A stretch of 64,000 nucleotides of DNA from Guadua angustifolia (lineage: Eukaryota; Streptophyta; Magnoliopsida; Poales; Poaceae). The notes under the pieces were generated by a model. The model made no database searches. It saw nothing but the letters and a program-made list of their open reading frames with translations, and had not been told where the DNA came from. Shown piece by piece: positions 1-12,059 of this stretch. How positions within the stretch are numbered: the first letter of the stretch is position 1; every line of letters starts with the position of its first letter. The position numbers and the translations under genes were made by a program. The DNA is taken from the NCBI GenBank assembly GCA_036346375.1, contig CM070518.1, forward strand, positions 4,534,182-4,598,181. Direction: 5' to 3'.

Positions 1-640
1 GGCTCTTGACCTTGCAGACGTCTGACGTTCGGGATCTCTTCGTACCGATTGGGGTTGTCGCACTGATGTGTTTGTGCGACGATCGTTGCAGGCTTGTCCG
101 CTCATACGAGCTTCCAACTTGGAAGAGACGGTATTGGAAGTGCATGGTACTTTATTTCCTTACGTTATATTCTATTACGATATCAGTTCATCCAATTTGT
201 TCGTTCGAAATCTATGGTTCTTGGTTGCTACAGCTTGTGGTCACTTGGTTGCAGTGTATTGTCTACTCAGCCTAAAAAGGCATTGACGCTGCAGTGTGTT
301 GTCAAGTCCGCCTGAAAAGGCTCGAGGCTCTGATGTATTTTCTAGTCGCATACGAAAAGACTCTGACATTGCAGTGTATTGTCTACTCGGCCTGAAAAGG
401 CATTGACGCTGCAGTGTGTTGTCAAGTCCGCTTGAAAAGGCTCTGAGGCTGCCTTTGACAGAGGGTGACAGGTCGTGCAGCTTTTCTCATGAGGTTTCAG
501 GTCGTGCAGCTTTGATGATGAGTGACACGTCGTGTGGCTTTTCTCAAAGGGTGACAAGTCATGCAGTTTTTCTTAGAAAGTGACAGGTCGTGCAGTTTTG
601 ATGATGGGTGACACGTCGTGTAGCTTTTCATAGAGGATGC
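1..640. repeat. Direct and short tandem repeats at window start
   Basis: A unit of about 75 bases containing CTACTCGGCCTGAAAAGG and GCTGCAGTGTGTTGTCAAG occurs near 254-330 and again near 374-446. It is followed, at about 465-640, by about six diverged units of roughly 30-35 bases built on GACAGGTCGTGCAG. No gene is recognised; the short ORFs are repeat translations. The block may be part of an LTR or a satellite. Confidence 0.6.
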
Positions 641-2289
641 CAGGCCATAAAAATGGATAAGTGCTGTAATTGTGTGGAGTAACCCCTCACCACCACTATA
701 AAATAGGGCCGAGGGGTAGATATCCAACATAGCCAAACCAGACAATAAGCGTCGGTGAATCTACACAAATTAGGGCACAATGTCGTTCTCTACCGCCTCT
801 TGATGGCGAAGTCATCCCGCTCGAATATCCGGATGCGATGGCGTCGGCGCCCAAGTTCTGCGGAGTTGCCCCGACCCAAATCATTGCAACCTACCAGCAA
901 AGATGATGCAATCTACCCATGGAGAGGCGGACGCCAGCGCTCACTCTTGTTGTGCCGCACCTCGAGGTAAACCTCTTGGTGTCCACACTGTCTGAGGTAA
1001 CACTACCATTTCATGCATCGTTCTTTCTTTTCTCGGACAAGGACCGGTGTTGCTTCTTCCAATGGATCGGCGGGCGGAACGGCGTGATTCTTAATTTCTC
1101 TCCAAGCGCCACGATGCCTACCCCGCGCCCAAGAACTTTACGGTGGGAGGCCGCCAGATATGTCCCTTTTCTAGATCGACAGAGCTTAGGGCGGTGGGCA
1201 AGGGCCAACCAATCGGTGAGTTTCATGCGACATACTCATGTTAAACTCACAAAGTAGTAGTTCTAAACCAATTCATCGCACAGGAGTTCAAAAGGAAACT
1301 TGCGAATTCGCTCAAATCAAAGGAGAAACCTCCTCCAGGCCACCGAAAGCCCGACTTTTGCGAACATGGCTGCAGGCAAGTGGTTGATACCGCCACGATG
1401 ATCTAGCGGACGGAGATTCTACCGGTACCCTTGGGCGAGGATGAATGGTGCGGCTACTTCAAGCTGGGTGGACCGGAGGCGTACCACCCACATCTCAAAC
1501 TTCTGTATGGGATAACCGAGGAGCAACCCTCTCCGTGGTGCCACTACCGCCTGAAATGCCAAACCAAGATGCGCCTCGATGTTATTCAATGACCAGCGGA
1601 CATCTTGCATTGGTATAGGGCACACTTCCGGTTGTCCAGGATAAGCCCAACACACACCTCTGCACCATATAGTGGAGTCTGGCGAAAGCAACAGCAGGCG
1701 TCTCCGCATGTCTCATGTGACCAACACACGGAGGTGCAAGAGGTTCCTCCTCTCGAAGAAGAAGGGACAAGGGAAGCGGTAGGCGAGGTCCGCACCACGC
1801 AACAAATCCTTGGCGTTCATGCAGACCATCCGGAACCGGGTGGTATTAACATAAGGGACGCCGAATCGGGATGACATGCCCATATGGGAGGCGAAATCCA
1901 CATAAAAAGACCAAAAATTATGTCTTATACACGGAGGCGTCAAAGCATAGGCCACCCATTCGGCGACAATTTGGGTGAACCGAATCCCCATGGAGTTCTT
2001 TCATAGTAGGAATTGAGCGGTGTCCAGATGACAAATCGCAAATTTAACACAGTCGGGTAATATGTAGAAAATGTGGGACATCATTTCATTTGTACCCGGA
2101 TAAGCGGAACGATCATTTGTTCCACCATGACAAAATGCTTTTCGTTAGTTAGTTAGTTAAGCAATTAAAATCCTTCTTTGTAATGCCCTTGTAATATAAT
2201 CTAGTCTATTGCTTATTTTATCATCTGAACTTTCGGTGTATGTGCCCTTATATATGTTCAACAAATAATTTAAGTGTTCATAACATGAG
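641..2289. other. No recognisable gene; possible old LTR or element remnant
   Basis: A TATA-like CTATAAAATAGGG lies near 699-711. The segment from 720 to 2000 is moderately GC-rich with only short ORFs; the longest (minus 1713-1991, 92 codons) matches no family I recognise. The rest, to 2289, is AT-rich. It could be the edge of a decayed retroelement continuing left of the window, but no termini were found. Confidence 0.4.
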
Positions 2290-2460
2290 TTGTTGTCGAC
2301 TATAAAATTTTGAAATTTTTTGTCCATGGTTATGATGCATCACTAATGTTCCCATAAAATTTTTATCAAGCTTTATAAATTTTTAAAAATTCAGACAGTG
2401 CTACTGTCTGAATTTTGCCATATCGGACACTAGCACTGTCTGAATTTTTAAAAATTCATA
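2290..2460 (+). repeat. Fragment of the CAGGGTTC-ended repeat family
   Basis: About 170 bases resemble the interior of the element at 44835-47605, in the same orientation. Shared strings include ATAAAATTTTGAAATTTTTT, CACTAATGTT and TTTTAAAAATTC followed by a GTGCTACTG-type block. Both ends are missing, so this is an old truncated copy. The match was seen by eye. Confidence 0.5.
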
Positions 2461-2555
2461 GAGCTTCGAAAACGGTGGAGATTTTTGCAAATACGCGTGA
2501 ATGTTGTATATTTCTGTAAATACGGGACATTTTTTGTATAAAATACAAAAGTTTC

Positions 2556-2936
2556 CGCCACGATTTCTGTGGTTTCATGGCCGCGAGTGCCTTTTTTGAT
2601 TTTTGTAACTTCCTACCGGGGCAACGTCTGGCTATTTCGCCCATATGTAAGTGGTAGCCCGCGTTACGTAGGTCGCTATGGATTTTTCTCGTATTTTTTG
2701 AGCCGCATCCGGCCTGTCCCGCGGGCCTACGAAAACCCGTAAGTGGCCACGATTTCTGTGGTTTTGTGGCCGCGAGTGCCTTTTCCGATTTTCGCAACTT
2801 CCTGCCGGGGCAACGTCTGGCTATCTCGCCCATACGTAAGTGGTAGCCCGTGTTGCGTAGATCACCCGTGATTTTTCTCGTATTTTCTTGGCCATATTCG
2901 GCGGACCTTACGAGGCTACGAAAATCCCTAAGTGGG
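2556..2936. repeat. Tandem duplication, about 189-bp unit, two copies
   Basis: Copy one begins near 2559 and copy two near 2748, each with GATTTCTGTGGTTT. They share GGGGCAACGTCTGGCTAT, TAAGTGGTAGCCCG and a final TACGAAAA-CC-TAAGTGG block. The copies differ at scattered bases. The minus-strand reading frame across them (2456-2977) is a repeat translation, not a recognised protein. Confidence 0.75.
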
Positions 2937-4036
2937 ATGTGTATCACTAACAAAGCAAAACAATTTTTCCGGTTCAATATATCAAGAAGTTTTTTTTATT
3001 GGTATTTCTTCCCGGTTCAATACAACAATTATTGTACAAACAATTTACTACAAAAAATTGCAAAAAAAAGCTACTGATGAACAATCGCCTAGCCTTAGGC
3101 TATCGATTATTTTTCGAACCCGTTTGGTTGCTAGGGCCCATCGCCTCAGATCATTGCGATCGCCCATTTGCTAGGCAAGTCCCAGGTATTTCTGATTTTT
3201 GGGCCAGGCGCCTATTAGTCGGCCCAAAAATGATTTAAAATAAATATTAAATAAAAAAATTCTCTCGGCGAACCCGTTTGGTGCTAAGGCCCAAAGGAAG
3301 ATTGAAGCGGCCATTTGCTAGCCAAGTCCCAGTTGGTTCTAATTATTGGGCCAGGCTGGCCCACACCAAATTTGCTTGAGTTGGTGGAGCAGGTATTTCT
3401 AGCTCCACGGATCTAGAAATTTGTGGAGCTGGAATGCAAGACACTAAGAGTGTTTAGGTAGATCATCTTGTTTATATTTTAGTAAACTTAATTCACTTTA
3501 TTTTAGCCTATAAGTTTCAGCGGAAATGGAGCTAGGATCTATAAATCTCTCCCAAACAGGGCTTTCTAACTCTATTAGATCCGTGAAGTGAAGCTGTAAG
3601 TGCATTAAGATTGTTTAGATGAATCATTTTATTTGCATTTTAGACCAAAAATATAAAATTAATTAACTTTATTTTAGCCTACAAGTTTCAGATCTCAGGT
3701 GAAGTTAGGATCTTGAACTCTATCAAACAGGTCCATAGTATTTGCACCTTGTCAATACCTATCACTGAGGACGTGTTTGAAACACAAGAATTTCATTAAA
3801 AAAAAAGAACTTAGTTCTCATATGAATTAGGAAAAATTTCAATGTTCCAAACGGGATTTTAAGGAACTGTGTCATGCATTATGTATGAGCACGGATGGAA
3901 TCGTACATGATATCATATATATACATAGTTTTTTGTTTTCTTAGAAGGTTCCAATTGTTTATTAATTTAACTATTCTAAAACTCAAAAATGCCTATAAAT
4001 CTCTGCATGAAATCACAATAAATCCACAACTAGCCT
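2937..4036. other. Gene-free, with two further direct duplications
   Basis: Segment 3115-3230 (CCCGTTTGG, GGGCCAGGC) recurs diverged at 3270-3360. A stretch of about 130 bases with TTTATTTTAGCCTA and AAGTTTCAG near 3446-3560 recurs at 3605-3740. The remainder is AT-rich, with GTGTTTGAAACACAAGAATTT of the kind seen in grass MITE ends. No coding signal was seen. Confidence 0.5.
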
Positions 4037-4350
4037 CTACTCCCTTCATTTCTGAATAGATGACGTTTTAGGATTTTTGCACTTCAACCAATGCATGTGT
4101 AGAAATGATTAAACCATCCCCTTTTATTAGCTTACTTATTGCTCTTGTATGGTATGTATTACTCTATTTTGTAGTAATAAATAATATTGGGAATAATAAA
4201 TGGTAGAAGTATACAAAGGGCAAAACATTTAAAAGTTATCTTGAAATTGTAGAATGATATGTATTTAGAAATATTTAAAAGTTAACTCGAAATTATAGAA
4301 TGATATGTATTTAAAAACAAAATTTGAAAGTTAAAATGACATATATTCAA
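4037..4350. mobile_element. Degenerate Stowaway-like MITE remnant
   Basis: The start resembles Stowaway termini (CTCCCTTC-TTTCTGAATA, then GACGTTTTAG). It is followed by two imperfect repeats containing GTAGAATGATATGTATTTA and TATAGAATGATATGTATTTA. No matching inverted end was found, so the assignment rests on one end only. Confidence 0.35.
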
Positions 4351-4440
4351 GATATCTGAACTTGTAGTTAGTGGGACTAATCAATGGTTGGCAACTTATA
4401 TATACGTTGAGAAATCAGATCATTAGTAAACATTACAAAA

Positions 4441-5210
4441 GTGGAGAGATTTCAACACAAACCTGCAAAGTCTCGTGGCCGAACATTCTTGGAAACACCC
4501 TGGGAAAATCCAGTGCATACAAGAACAAATCGGATACATCGACACACCGCCGCTGCTCGGTCGCCGTCGCGGCCGGCCGCCACCGGCCGTGAAGAAGAAA
4601 GGATTGAAGAGGCATGTGTAGAGATCAATACTGAAAAATGTGTACGTACCTTTGCAACGGATTGGCCTGGGGATCTCGTCGTCCATTCGGGGGTATTAGC
4701 AGACGGAATGATGTTGCTTAATCACTTCAGTAGTTCAGCGGATCAGCGAAACAAGGAGATACACATTTCTGGAAGGGGGTTATGGAAGTTAAAGATATCT
4801 TTTATGGTTGATGCGGGAAAAAAGGTTGGGAATGGAGAGAGCACAACGTTTTGGGAGGATTTTTGGTTGGGGTAAACTTCTCTTGCAGGCCAATATCCTA
4901 AGGCTGTACAATCCAACTTCTAGCAAGGATATTATCTGTCTCAAAAGTCTTTTGAGGAAGGTTGGGGGACTCTGATTTAGGAGGCTTTTGTGGGGGGCAA
5001 CCTTACAACTTTGGCAGGATCTTATTAAAAGTTGTGAGAATGTTGGCTTGAGTGAGGAATCTGATGAACTTGTTTGGATGCTTGATAGAAAAAGGAGTTT
5101 TTTTTTCTGTGAAATCGTTCTATGTTCATCTCAAGACAAGACAACGATTTTCTCAGAGACAGCTGAGGAAAATCAAAGTTCCTTTGAAGATTAATATGTA
5201 TAACAGTACA
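4441..5210 (+). pseudogene. LINE (non-LTR) retroelement fragment, zf-RVT region
   Basis: The plus-strand frame 4441-4875 ends in a motif reading GNGESTTFWEDFWLG (about 4826-4870), typical of the stretch just upstream of the zinc-binding zf-RVT domain at the C-terminus of plant L1-like reverse transcriptases. Broken frames after it (about 4880-5195) keep LYNPTSSKD-like and KVPLKI-like blocks. There is no RT catalytic domain, endonuclease or poly-A tail, so it is a decayed 3' fragment. The first half, to about 4620, is GC-rich and not recognised. Confidence 0.6.
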
Positions 5211-5489
5211 CAATAGCTTCAAGGAATCATGAAACAATCGTCATACATGGCTATTGGTAATTGATCCCACAAATCACTCCTATGAAAATAGAAATCCTCT
5301 GCTCGCCCCCACCCTCTCGTTGTCACCGTTGAGACAAGTGACGAATCTAAGCTGTGGCACCGATCCCGTCCGCCTGCTCAATAAAACCACTGCTTGAAAT
5401 CTACGACTATCTCAAGTAGGGATGTACATCCAGAAAGATCGTCCGAAAATTCTCAACACACATAAACCCAACCGAATCCGTCGAAGAGA

Positions 5490-8400
5490 TCACATGGAAC
5501 TGCAGCACTTGCTCTTCGGGATCTCCTGCGCAGGACCTGGGACAAGGACCTTCTTGCCTGCCAGCGTCGGGGCGGCCCCGTTGGTCTTCGGGTCCGCCGC
5601 AATGTTCTTCTTGCTGTGGATTTTGAAGATCTCTGACAAGACAGTCTGGAAGGCGTTCTCAACATTGGTGGCCTGCAGCGCGGAGGTCTCCAAGAAGAAG
5701 AGGTTCTCCTTCTCAGCAAACTCCTTGGCGTCCTCGGCGCTCACGGCACGCTCGGCTTCGAGGTCACACTTGTTGCCGACAAGCATGATAACAATATTCT
5801 TGTCTGCATGGCCGCGGAGCTCCTCCAGCCAGCGAGGTATGTGGTCGAAACTCTGGCGCTTGGTGATATCGTAGACTAGCAGAGCTCCCAACGCACCTCT
5901 GTAGTATGCACTCGTGACAGCTCTGTACCTGCAGTAGTTAAAATAAGTAGCATGTGGAGTCGGTGAGTGGTAATGCAAAGGGATGATGTTAAGGAGAGAG
6001 GAAGTACAAAGTGAAGGCCACCGCTTCAACTCAGTTCAGCAGACATCAGACATTTTGTAATATTAAGACACATAAGCTTCACACTTTACTTATAGAAACT
6101 GCCCATTTTTTTATCTCACTGTCAGCTAGGAATGTTACTTTTTCCAACCCACAGAGTGGCAGTTGAGAAAAAAAGATATGGCAGTTCTCTAAAGATACAA
6201 AAACTACGATTCATAGAGCTTGCAGGACGCTACCTATTATGCACCACATGCATAAGTGCAAAATGGACGACAATTCAAATGACCAAAAAAAAAAAAGCAG
6301 CAGCAGCCTGAATGAATAATGCAATGGCTGTGTTTTCTTTTTGGCAAGGAATAACGGCTGTGGCACTGGTTGCAATACATAAGAAAACATTATAAATCAT
6401 AAGCAGAAGATGACATGGTATTAGAAAATAGCTACAGCAGGTAAACTGGGAGAACATTTGAACAAATTGTGGCAAGTAGTTACCCATTCTCTCTGGAAAA
6501 TTGAATCAACATACAGAAATTTGGCAGGTAATTGTGCATATGCACAGTTCAAGAGGTCAGTAGCAAATAAAATTTGGATGAACTGGAACTTAAAGGCCAT
6601 AATAGGAAGGTAAGTATAAACACGAGTGCACAACTACAACTAAAGGAACCAACAAATTATCTAACTTGCTGGAAGTAAGAAAAATTCTAGATCTCTAGAC
6701 AAGAAAACAAGCACAGATGCTTTCAAATAAATAGGTTTACCCCAAGAGAATGGTCACCTTATTTAAAATTCAAAATTCACAGAAGACAAACTGGTCAAAC
6801 TACAGAAATGTCAATGCCAAGAATAAATTATATCTTATGTCGGCTCCATTGAGCTCTTCCATAAGTGTATTCACTTTTAAAGTGCAGGAATCCAAAATTA
6901 TCAGTCCATGGAATACATTTGTTAAGGGGATAAACAGACTAGTATTGTTTTTCCCAGATAGCAGTGCAACATTGATACCCTAGTTAAGTTCAGCTGGGGT
7001 ACATCATACAATAGTCAATTGATTGCACATTGACACAATAACTAGCTCAATAATACAATCTCTATAAAAAAATCATATCAAAGTTTTAATTCGTTCCACG
7101 AAACATAAAAGAGTGTTCTTCCATACGTGCAAGCACTTTGGTCACCCCCTTTTCCCATGAAGATCATGCTGGCGAATAAGCCAGCATATTTGCATTTCCA
7201 GTGGTGACCTTTCATGCTTGTCATTAAAGAACCCACCTCAGATGAGTTATGACTTATGAACAAACACAGGTGTCACACCAAGTTTGAAATTTAAGGTAAC
7301 TCTGTGCATCAAGTGTTCACAATTTTGATTTGCAAGTGAGCTTTGTTTGCTCCCGAGTTGTCAAGGCACTAGTAAGTGGATAGGGATTGGTAGCTTAATG
7401 AAAACTAGGCCAGAACACATTTCTCAGACCCTGGATCTGGACAGCTATATGACATTTCATATCACTAACTCGTAATTTGGATAGGCAGTGGAGCACTACA
7501 AAGGGGGGAGACTTACAACCGCATCTAAAAGTTCTGCTATTTGAATATTGCTAAACACAACACATATAACTATGTAAGTCCAGAAGAGGTTAAGTTATAA
7601 AGAGGATCTATATTCACATGTCATAGTAGTGTATGAGATGCCATCAACTATATTAAACAAATGGGTATACCAAAGACTGTAATAAATAATAAGTCATGCC
7701 CTAACAGCATGTGCATCTGAAAAGTTAAAATATCTTACTAGTTTGAAAGAAATAAAAATTAAAGACAATCAAAAGGGAGACAAAGGATTACAGGTTGAAA
7801 CATGTACAACGCATCAATATAGTTGACAAGGCTACCTATCATGCCTTATCCATGTTCACCCTTGCAATCACTCAAACTTGCCAACTATTATCATCCCCCC
7901 AAAATGGCATCATCAGAACAAACACACCTCATTATTGCGCACTTAGTAGGGAATAGAACACACCTCATTAACACACTGAACATATTTTTTTTCAGGGAAT
8001 GAACATATTTAATTACATGATGAATTTATGGCAACAGGTTATTTTCAAATTAATCTCCTTCAAAAAGAGTAAGTAATGCACTCACATTCTTTTGATCGTA
8101 GTACTACCTCTAATAGCATTTAAGGGTGATCTCACGTCATGCATTTACATCCTGTGGATCTTGGTGAAAACAGAAGGACTGCAAGTATGTCGCGTTTAAC
8201 AAAGGACAGCTCAGAACTCTGGTCACAACATTCCCATTAACATTTACCCACCACAGCGACATGGCGAATTATGTTCCAGTCAGTACCAAATAATATGCGA
8301 CAATGCACCGGAACTGATCTATTTAGGAAATCCCCACACCCCATGTACCCACCCAGCCACCCATCTACGTACGGGAGTATCATCCATTCCATGCTTGTTT

Positions 8401-9008
8401 CGATACCACATAGCAAATCTCGCGTCACGATTTCGATCAGCTAAATTCGCTCTGCTCCGTCCGTCCAACCAACACAAGACACATAATTCTAGCAGCCCGG
8501 CACCAAGCTCAAGCATCGCATGGCATGCCGGGGGTCGGTGTCACATCCATTGCAAGGCAAGGCAAGCTAAATCGGCCATTGCAACCACCAGGGAGCAGGG
8601 ATCTACCGTTTCTACCAATCATCCGTGGATCCACTGTACACCTATCATCTACCGGGGAGTTCGGCATGAGCCACCACCACAACACAGTATGCGCTTACTG
8701 CACAACACACGCTCACAAACGCCCCGCGCAAAAAAAATGAATCAACAGAGAAGCAAGGAGTGGAACAGATCGAGGGGAGAAGGAAGGGTGGCTTGCCTCT
8801 CCTGGCCGGCGGTGTCCCAGATCTGGGCCTTGACGGACTTGTGGTCGATAAGGAGGGTGCGCGTCTGGAACTCGACCCCTATGGTGGCCTTGGAGTCGAG
8901 GCTGAACTCGTCGCGCGCGAACCGGGCAAGAATCTGCGACTTGCCGACGGCCGAGTCCCCGATCAGCACCACCTTGAACACGTAATCCACCTTCTCCCCG
9001 CCCGCCAT
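5490..9008 (-). CDS. RABA4: RABA4-type (Rab11-family) small GTPase, two exons
   Basis: Exon 1 is 9008-8797 and exon 2 is 5928-5490, giving 216 residues, the usual RabA length. The G1 P-loop GDSAVGKS is residues 17-24, the switch I IGVEF 43-47, the G3 motif WDTAGQE 64-70, NKCD 123-126 and ETSA 151-154. The C-terminus KCCSSM carries the two cysteines that are geranylgeranylated in Rabs. RabA proteins direct trans-Golgi/recycling-endosome traffic to the plasma membrane and growing wall. The ARFARDEFSLDSKATIGVEF effector region favours the RABA4 subgroup, which is inference from memory. The 2868-bp intron starts with GC instead of GT. No lesions were seen; the gene looks functional. Its start is the first methionine, directly before the Rab fold. 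Confidence 0.93.
5929..8796 (-). other. RABA4 intron with GC-AG borders
   Basis: On the minus strand exon 1 ends GAG AG and the intron begins GCAAGC (8796-8791); the acceptor is CTGCAG at 5934-5929. Joining the exons gives the invariant E-R-Y-R of Rab11 proteins, and no GT donor nearby preserves the frame. GC-AG introns with strong AG|GCAAGN context are an accepted minority class in plants. The intron is AT-rich and no gene was seen inside. Confidence 0.88.
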
Positions 9009-9440
9009 CGATCTCGCACCTCGCCCGGCTGGAGCGGCGGCGGAGGAGGAGCAGAGCGAGTGAAGCGTGGATCGCGGAGGTGAGCTGCGCGTGGGTGGAC
9101 TCGAGTGGGAGGTTGGGTTTGTTTCGGGTTTCGATCTTTCGATTCGAGTCGAGCCGAAGGAAGACCGTCGGTCGGGCTGGATTGGTCGACGCCTGTGCCG
9201 TGCCGGTGCGGGGTAATCAGCTCAAGTGGAGCCATCTGGGTGTATGAAATGACGATATTGCCCTGCCATTTTCGTTCTCATCCCTGTAGTCCAGTCTAGA
9301 TCCACTGTTCATATTGAGAAATCCGCGCGATCTGACGGTCCTAACTCACGGAACTGTTAACTTGCAGCCCTGTGAAGGAACCTTATGCCTTCGGATGCCC
9401 ATCTGTGTTTCATTTTCTTCTTTTTGTGACTTGAAAGATA
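9009..9440 (-). promoter_or_regulatory. RABA4 5' leader and proximal promoter region
   Basis: The first 200 bases upstream of the start codon are GC-rich with GGCGG runs, as in many grass first exons and leaders. No convincing TATA box was found, so only the position supports a promoter role. Beyond about 9240 the composition becomes ordinary. Confidence 0.4.
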
Positions 9441-9683
9441 CTAGCGTTCGGACGTTCGATTACTGTTCATCTCATCGGACGTCTCTTGCAATATTTTTTT
9501 TCTACAAATGCAACATTTTTTTCCTACGCGTGCAACATTTTTTTTGAACGCTTGCAACATCCGTTTACTGTAGCGAATTTCACTGTTTGTCGAAGGAAAA
9601 TGTTGCACGTGTTAACGAAAAATGTTGCACGCGTATGAAAAAAATATTGCAATATATCCGAAAATTTGGGACGTCCGGACACA
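9441..9683. mobile_element. Foldback MITE with GTTCGGACG / CGTCCGGAC ends
   Basis: The left arm (TTCGGACGTTC, CGGACGTCTCTTGCAATATT, TACGCGTGCAACATT) is mirrored by the right arm (AATGTTGCACGCGTA, AATATTGCAATATATCCG, GGACGTCCGGAC). The two arms pair around a centre near 9575. There is no coding capacity. A clear target duplication was not identified, so the superfamily is left open. Confidence 0.6.
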
Positions 9684-10979
9684 AGTTATTAGATTGTGAC
9701 TTTCGTTGGTTTTGTGACTGCTGCTAGCTCCAAATTTGTTGACGTTTAGTTGCTTCTTCTAGCAGGCGGAATTCAATGACGGTGATGATGGAGACGCCGA
9801 AACTGAAGCAAAATCCATTTATGCACAGGAAGAGCACAAGCGATTGCCTGGTTGGTATCTGCTGAAACACACCGATAAAAGGATTATTTGTTGACAAATA
9901 CTGTAAAATTGTGGTCACCATCTTTGGCCGCTAATCACGGGTTATTATGATCCACAAAAATGGCGCAAGCCATACTTGTAATCGCGCGTGTGAATTGTTG
10001 CCTCGTCTGGCGCAGACGCTTATTAGTTGGAGCCTGGCAACCAGGCAAATTAAAAAGGCTAAACATCAGGTGATAGTGAGCAAACTATTCTGCAAGTTAA
10101 AATACACATGGGGGCGTATACGAAGAAACAAGTGGCTGTCACTTTCTCTGCTTGCTTCGGATCATTTCTATTTCCTCGAGCGCATCTTTTTTGACAGAGA
10201 TGGCGCGCTCATCTTTCTAGCCGCGGTGGGGGGACAGAATTGCCCCTTCCGTGGGGCCCACGCGCCGACGCTGACCGGCGCAGAACGGCGTTCTTCGATG
10301 GAGAACCGCGTACCGAGATATTCTGCCTTTGAAAAATTGGATTTACTGCAACTGTACATCTCTTTTTACCTTTTCTGGGTGAGCAGACCATTGACTTCAA
10401 CTCCGAGAACTACCGGCAGCACTGTTTCCGTCCTTGCACGGTCCTCCTCGGGGAAGGGCGTTATAGTGGTAATATTATAGTCACCCTATGCCTTGTATGA
10501 TTTTAGTTGGAGCTTTGCTTCGATAGAGATGATATAAATTTTAAAGTAAACGTAGGTATAAATAATTATCATCTATTTTTATTTATGTTTTGATATCAAC
10601 GTAATTTTTAAAACAAAACATAGAAGCATCTCCCTTTTAACTAATATAGAGGAGACAGAAAGATATTATATACTATTTAATAGTTAGATATATAGATAGC
10701 TTTATATTAAGTATTATTGTATAGATAATCTATTAATTATATAAAAAGTATTATAGATAACTATATAGATAACTTATTATATAAATTGCCTTTAATTCTA
10801 TCTATAAATAGTATAAAAGTATATTATAGATAATCGTCGTTTATACTGTCGTATGTGTCCTACTAGTAAAAGTACATACTAGTAACTTTTTACGCGATCA
10901 CGTGCACCTCTCTTCCTCTATTGTAATCTAACGTAGTTAATCTTCTCGGGGTAAAAAAAAACTCGTACATTAAGAATAA
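9684..10979. other. No recognisable gene
   Basis: The minus ORF 9724-9921 (65 codons) contains a hydrophobic stretch LFLCINGFCFSFGVSIITVI, faintly like a membrane segment of PGG-domain proteins, but it is too short to call. From 10490 to 10870 the sequence is very AT-rich with repeated ATAGATAA motifs. Confidence 0.35.
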
Positions 10980-11174
10980 GGGCCTTTTGATTCGTAGATT
11001 CTCAAAACATAGTAATAAGGAAAATACATGAATATAATAAAAATACGTGTGCAGAGGATTAAAAAATACAGAAATCTACTGCTGTTGGGTCCAAAGAGTA
11101 GTTAATCTATTGCTCTTTTTGAAATGGGGAATCCTTTGTTTTTTCTTTTAAAAAAATCAAAATCAAACAGGCCC
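10980..11174. mobile_element. Tourist-like (PIF/Harbinger) MITE, 195 bp
   Basis: The termini are GGGCCTTTTGATT and its imperfect inverse AATCAAACAGGCCC. They are flanked by a 3-bp TAA duplication (10977-10979 and 11175-11177), as expected for Tourist elements. Internal sequence is AT-rich and noncoding. Confidence 0.75.
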
Positions 11175-11177
11175 TAA

Positions 11178-11700
11178 GAGTGAATTAGTACTAGTTTAAT
11201 GCCCGTGCGTTGCTACGAAAAATAAAATTGGTAATAAAACATAAAAGTCAAGCAATAAAAGAAAATTATGCTACAAAATCAAACATCTATTTTAAGATAA
11301 GAAATCCAAGAACTATAAAAGCCGGGTTGTTGTCCTCTGAGATGACGTGCCCTTATATGTCTTATCTCCAACCAAGAGGCACACTGCTTTTTTAAGCTTT
11401 CCAACAACATGAATATCTACATATATCCCTCTTAAGTCCTTTGTTTGAAAAGAAAAGAAAAATAGCATTTAACAACAATTTGATAGAGCTCCAAGGTTTA
11501 AACAAAGTTGAACATTATCCCTTTACGAAAAGAATGATACAATTTAGTGATTTACTTGTCCTCAACGAACCGGTTCCTACTTCTTACAAAACAAGTATAA
11601 TGTATCACTGGCAAAGGCCAAGAAATGGTTTATCTTACTCATATTAATTGCAAGTTTGCAACTCTCGTGGTCACAGATAATAGGACTAACAATTGTATAG
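11178..11700. other. AT-rich gene-free stretch
   Basis: Only short plus-strand ORFs occur, and none resembles a known family. This is the left flank of the gypsy element. The missing 3' exons of the PPOX1-like pseudogene were looked for here and not found. Confidence 0.4.
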
Positions 11701-12059
11701 TGTTATGGACCAGGGTTCTTCTCTGCGGTGGCAAGGGGGGAACCGGCGGCACTGGCCCTCGACTCCGGAGGTGATGATCGTCGGCGAGGCGCCTCCGATC
11801 AATGATGAATAGCAGGAGATAAGACTAGAGGGAAGAGGTAAGGTAAAGATTAATTCTTGCTTGTCCCTTATTCATGCCATGCGGCTTACATATATAGGCC
11901 AGCAGCCTTATTTGCCTTTCCTAACAAACTCTCCTAAAAAGGAAACCTGATCTTAACCAAATCAATTTAAACCTAATCCAATCCAATCATACCTAAACCG
12001 AATACCCAGCCCTCTAGCTTGCCTTTGGCCGGCGGCTATAGGTGCGGCCCCACATAACA
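11701..12059 (-). repeat. 3' LTR of gypsy element 1
   Basis: A 359-bp block begins TGTTATGG and ends CATAACA (a 7-bp terminal inverted repeat with TG...CA borders). On the minus strand it contains a TATATATG box. Its inner end resembles the LTR end of the second gypsy element (GGCCCCACATAACATCTC versus GACCCCACATGACATCTC). Confidence 0.75.

Noticed and set aside
9724..9921. Short ORF with a hydrophobic segment like PGG-domain proteins
   Set aside because: Only 65 codons, with no neighbouring ankyrin repeats or second membrane segment.
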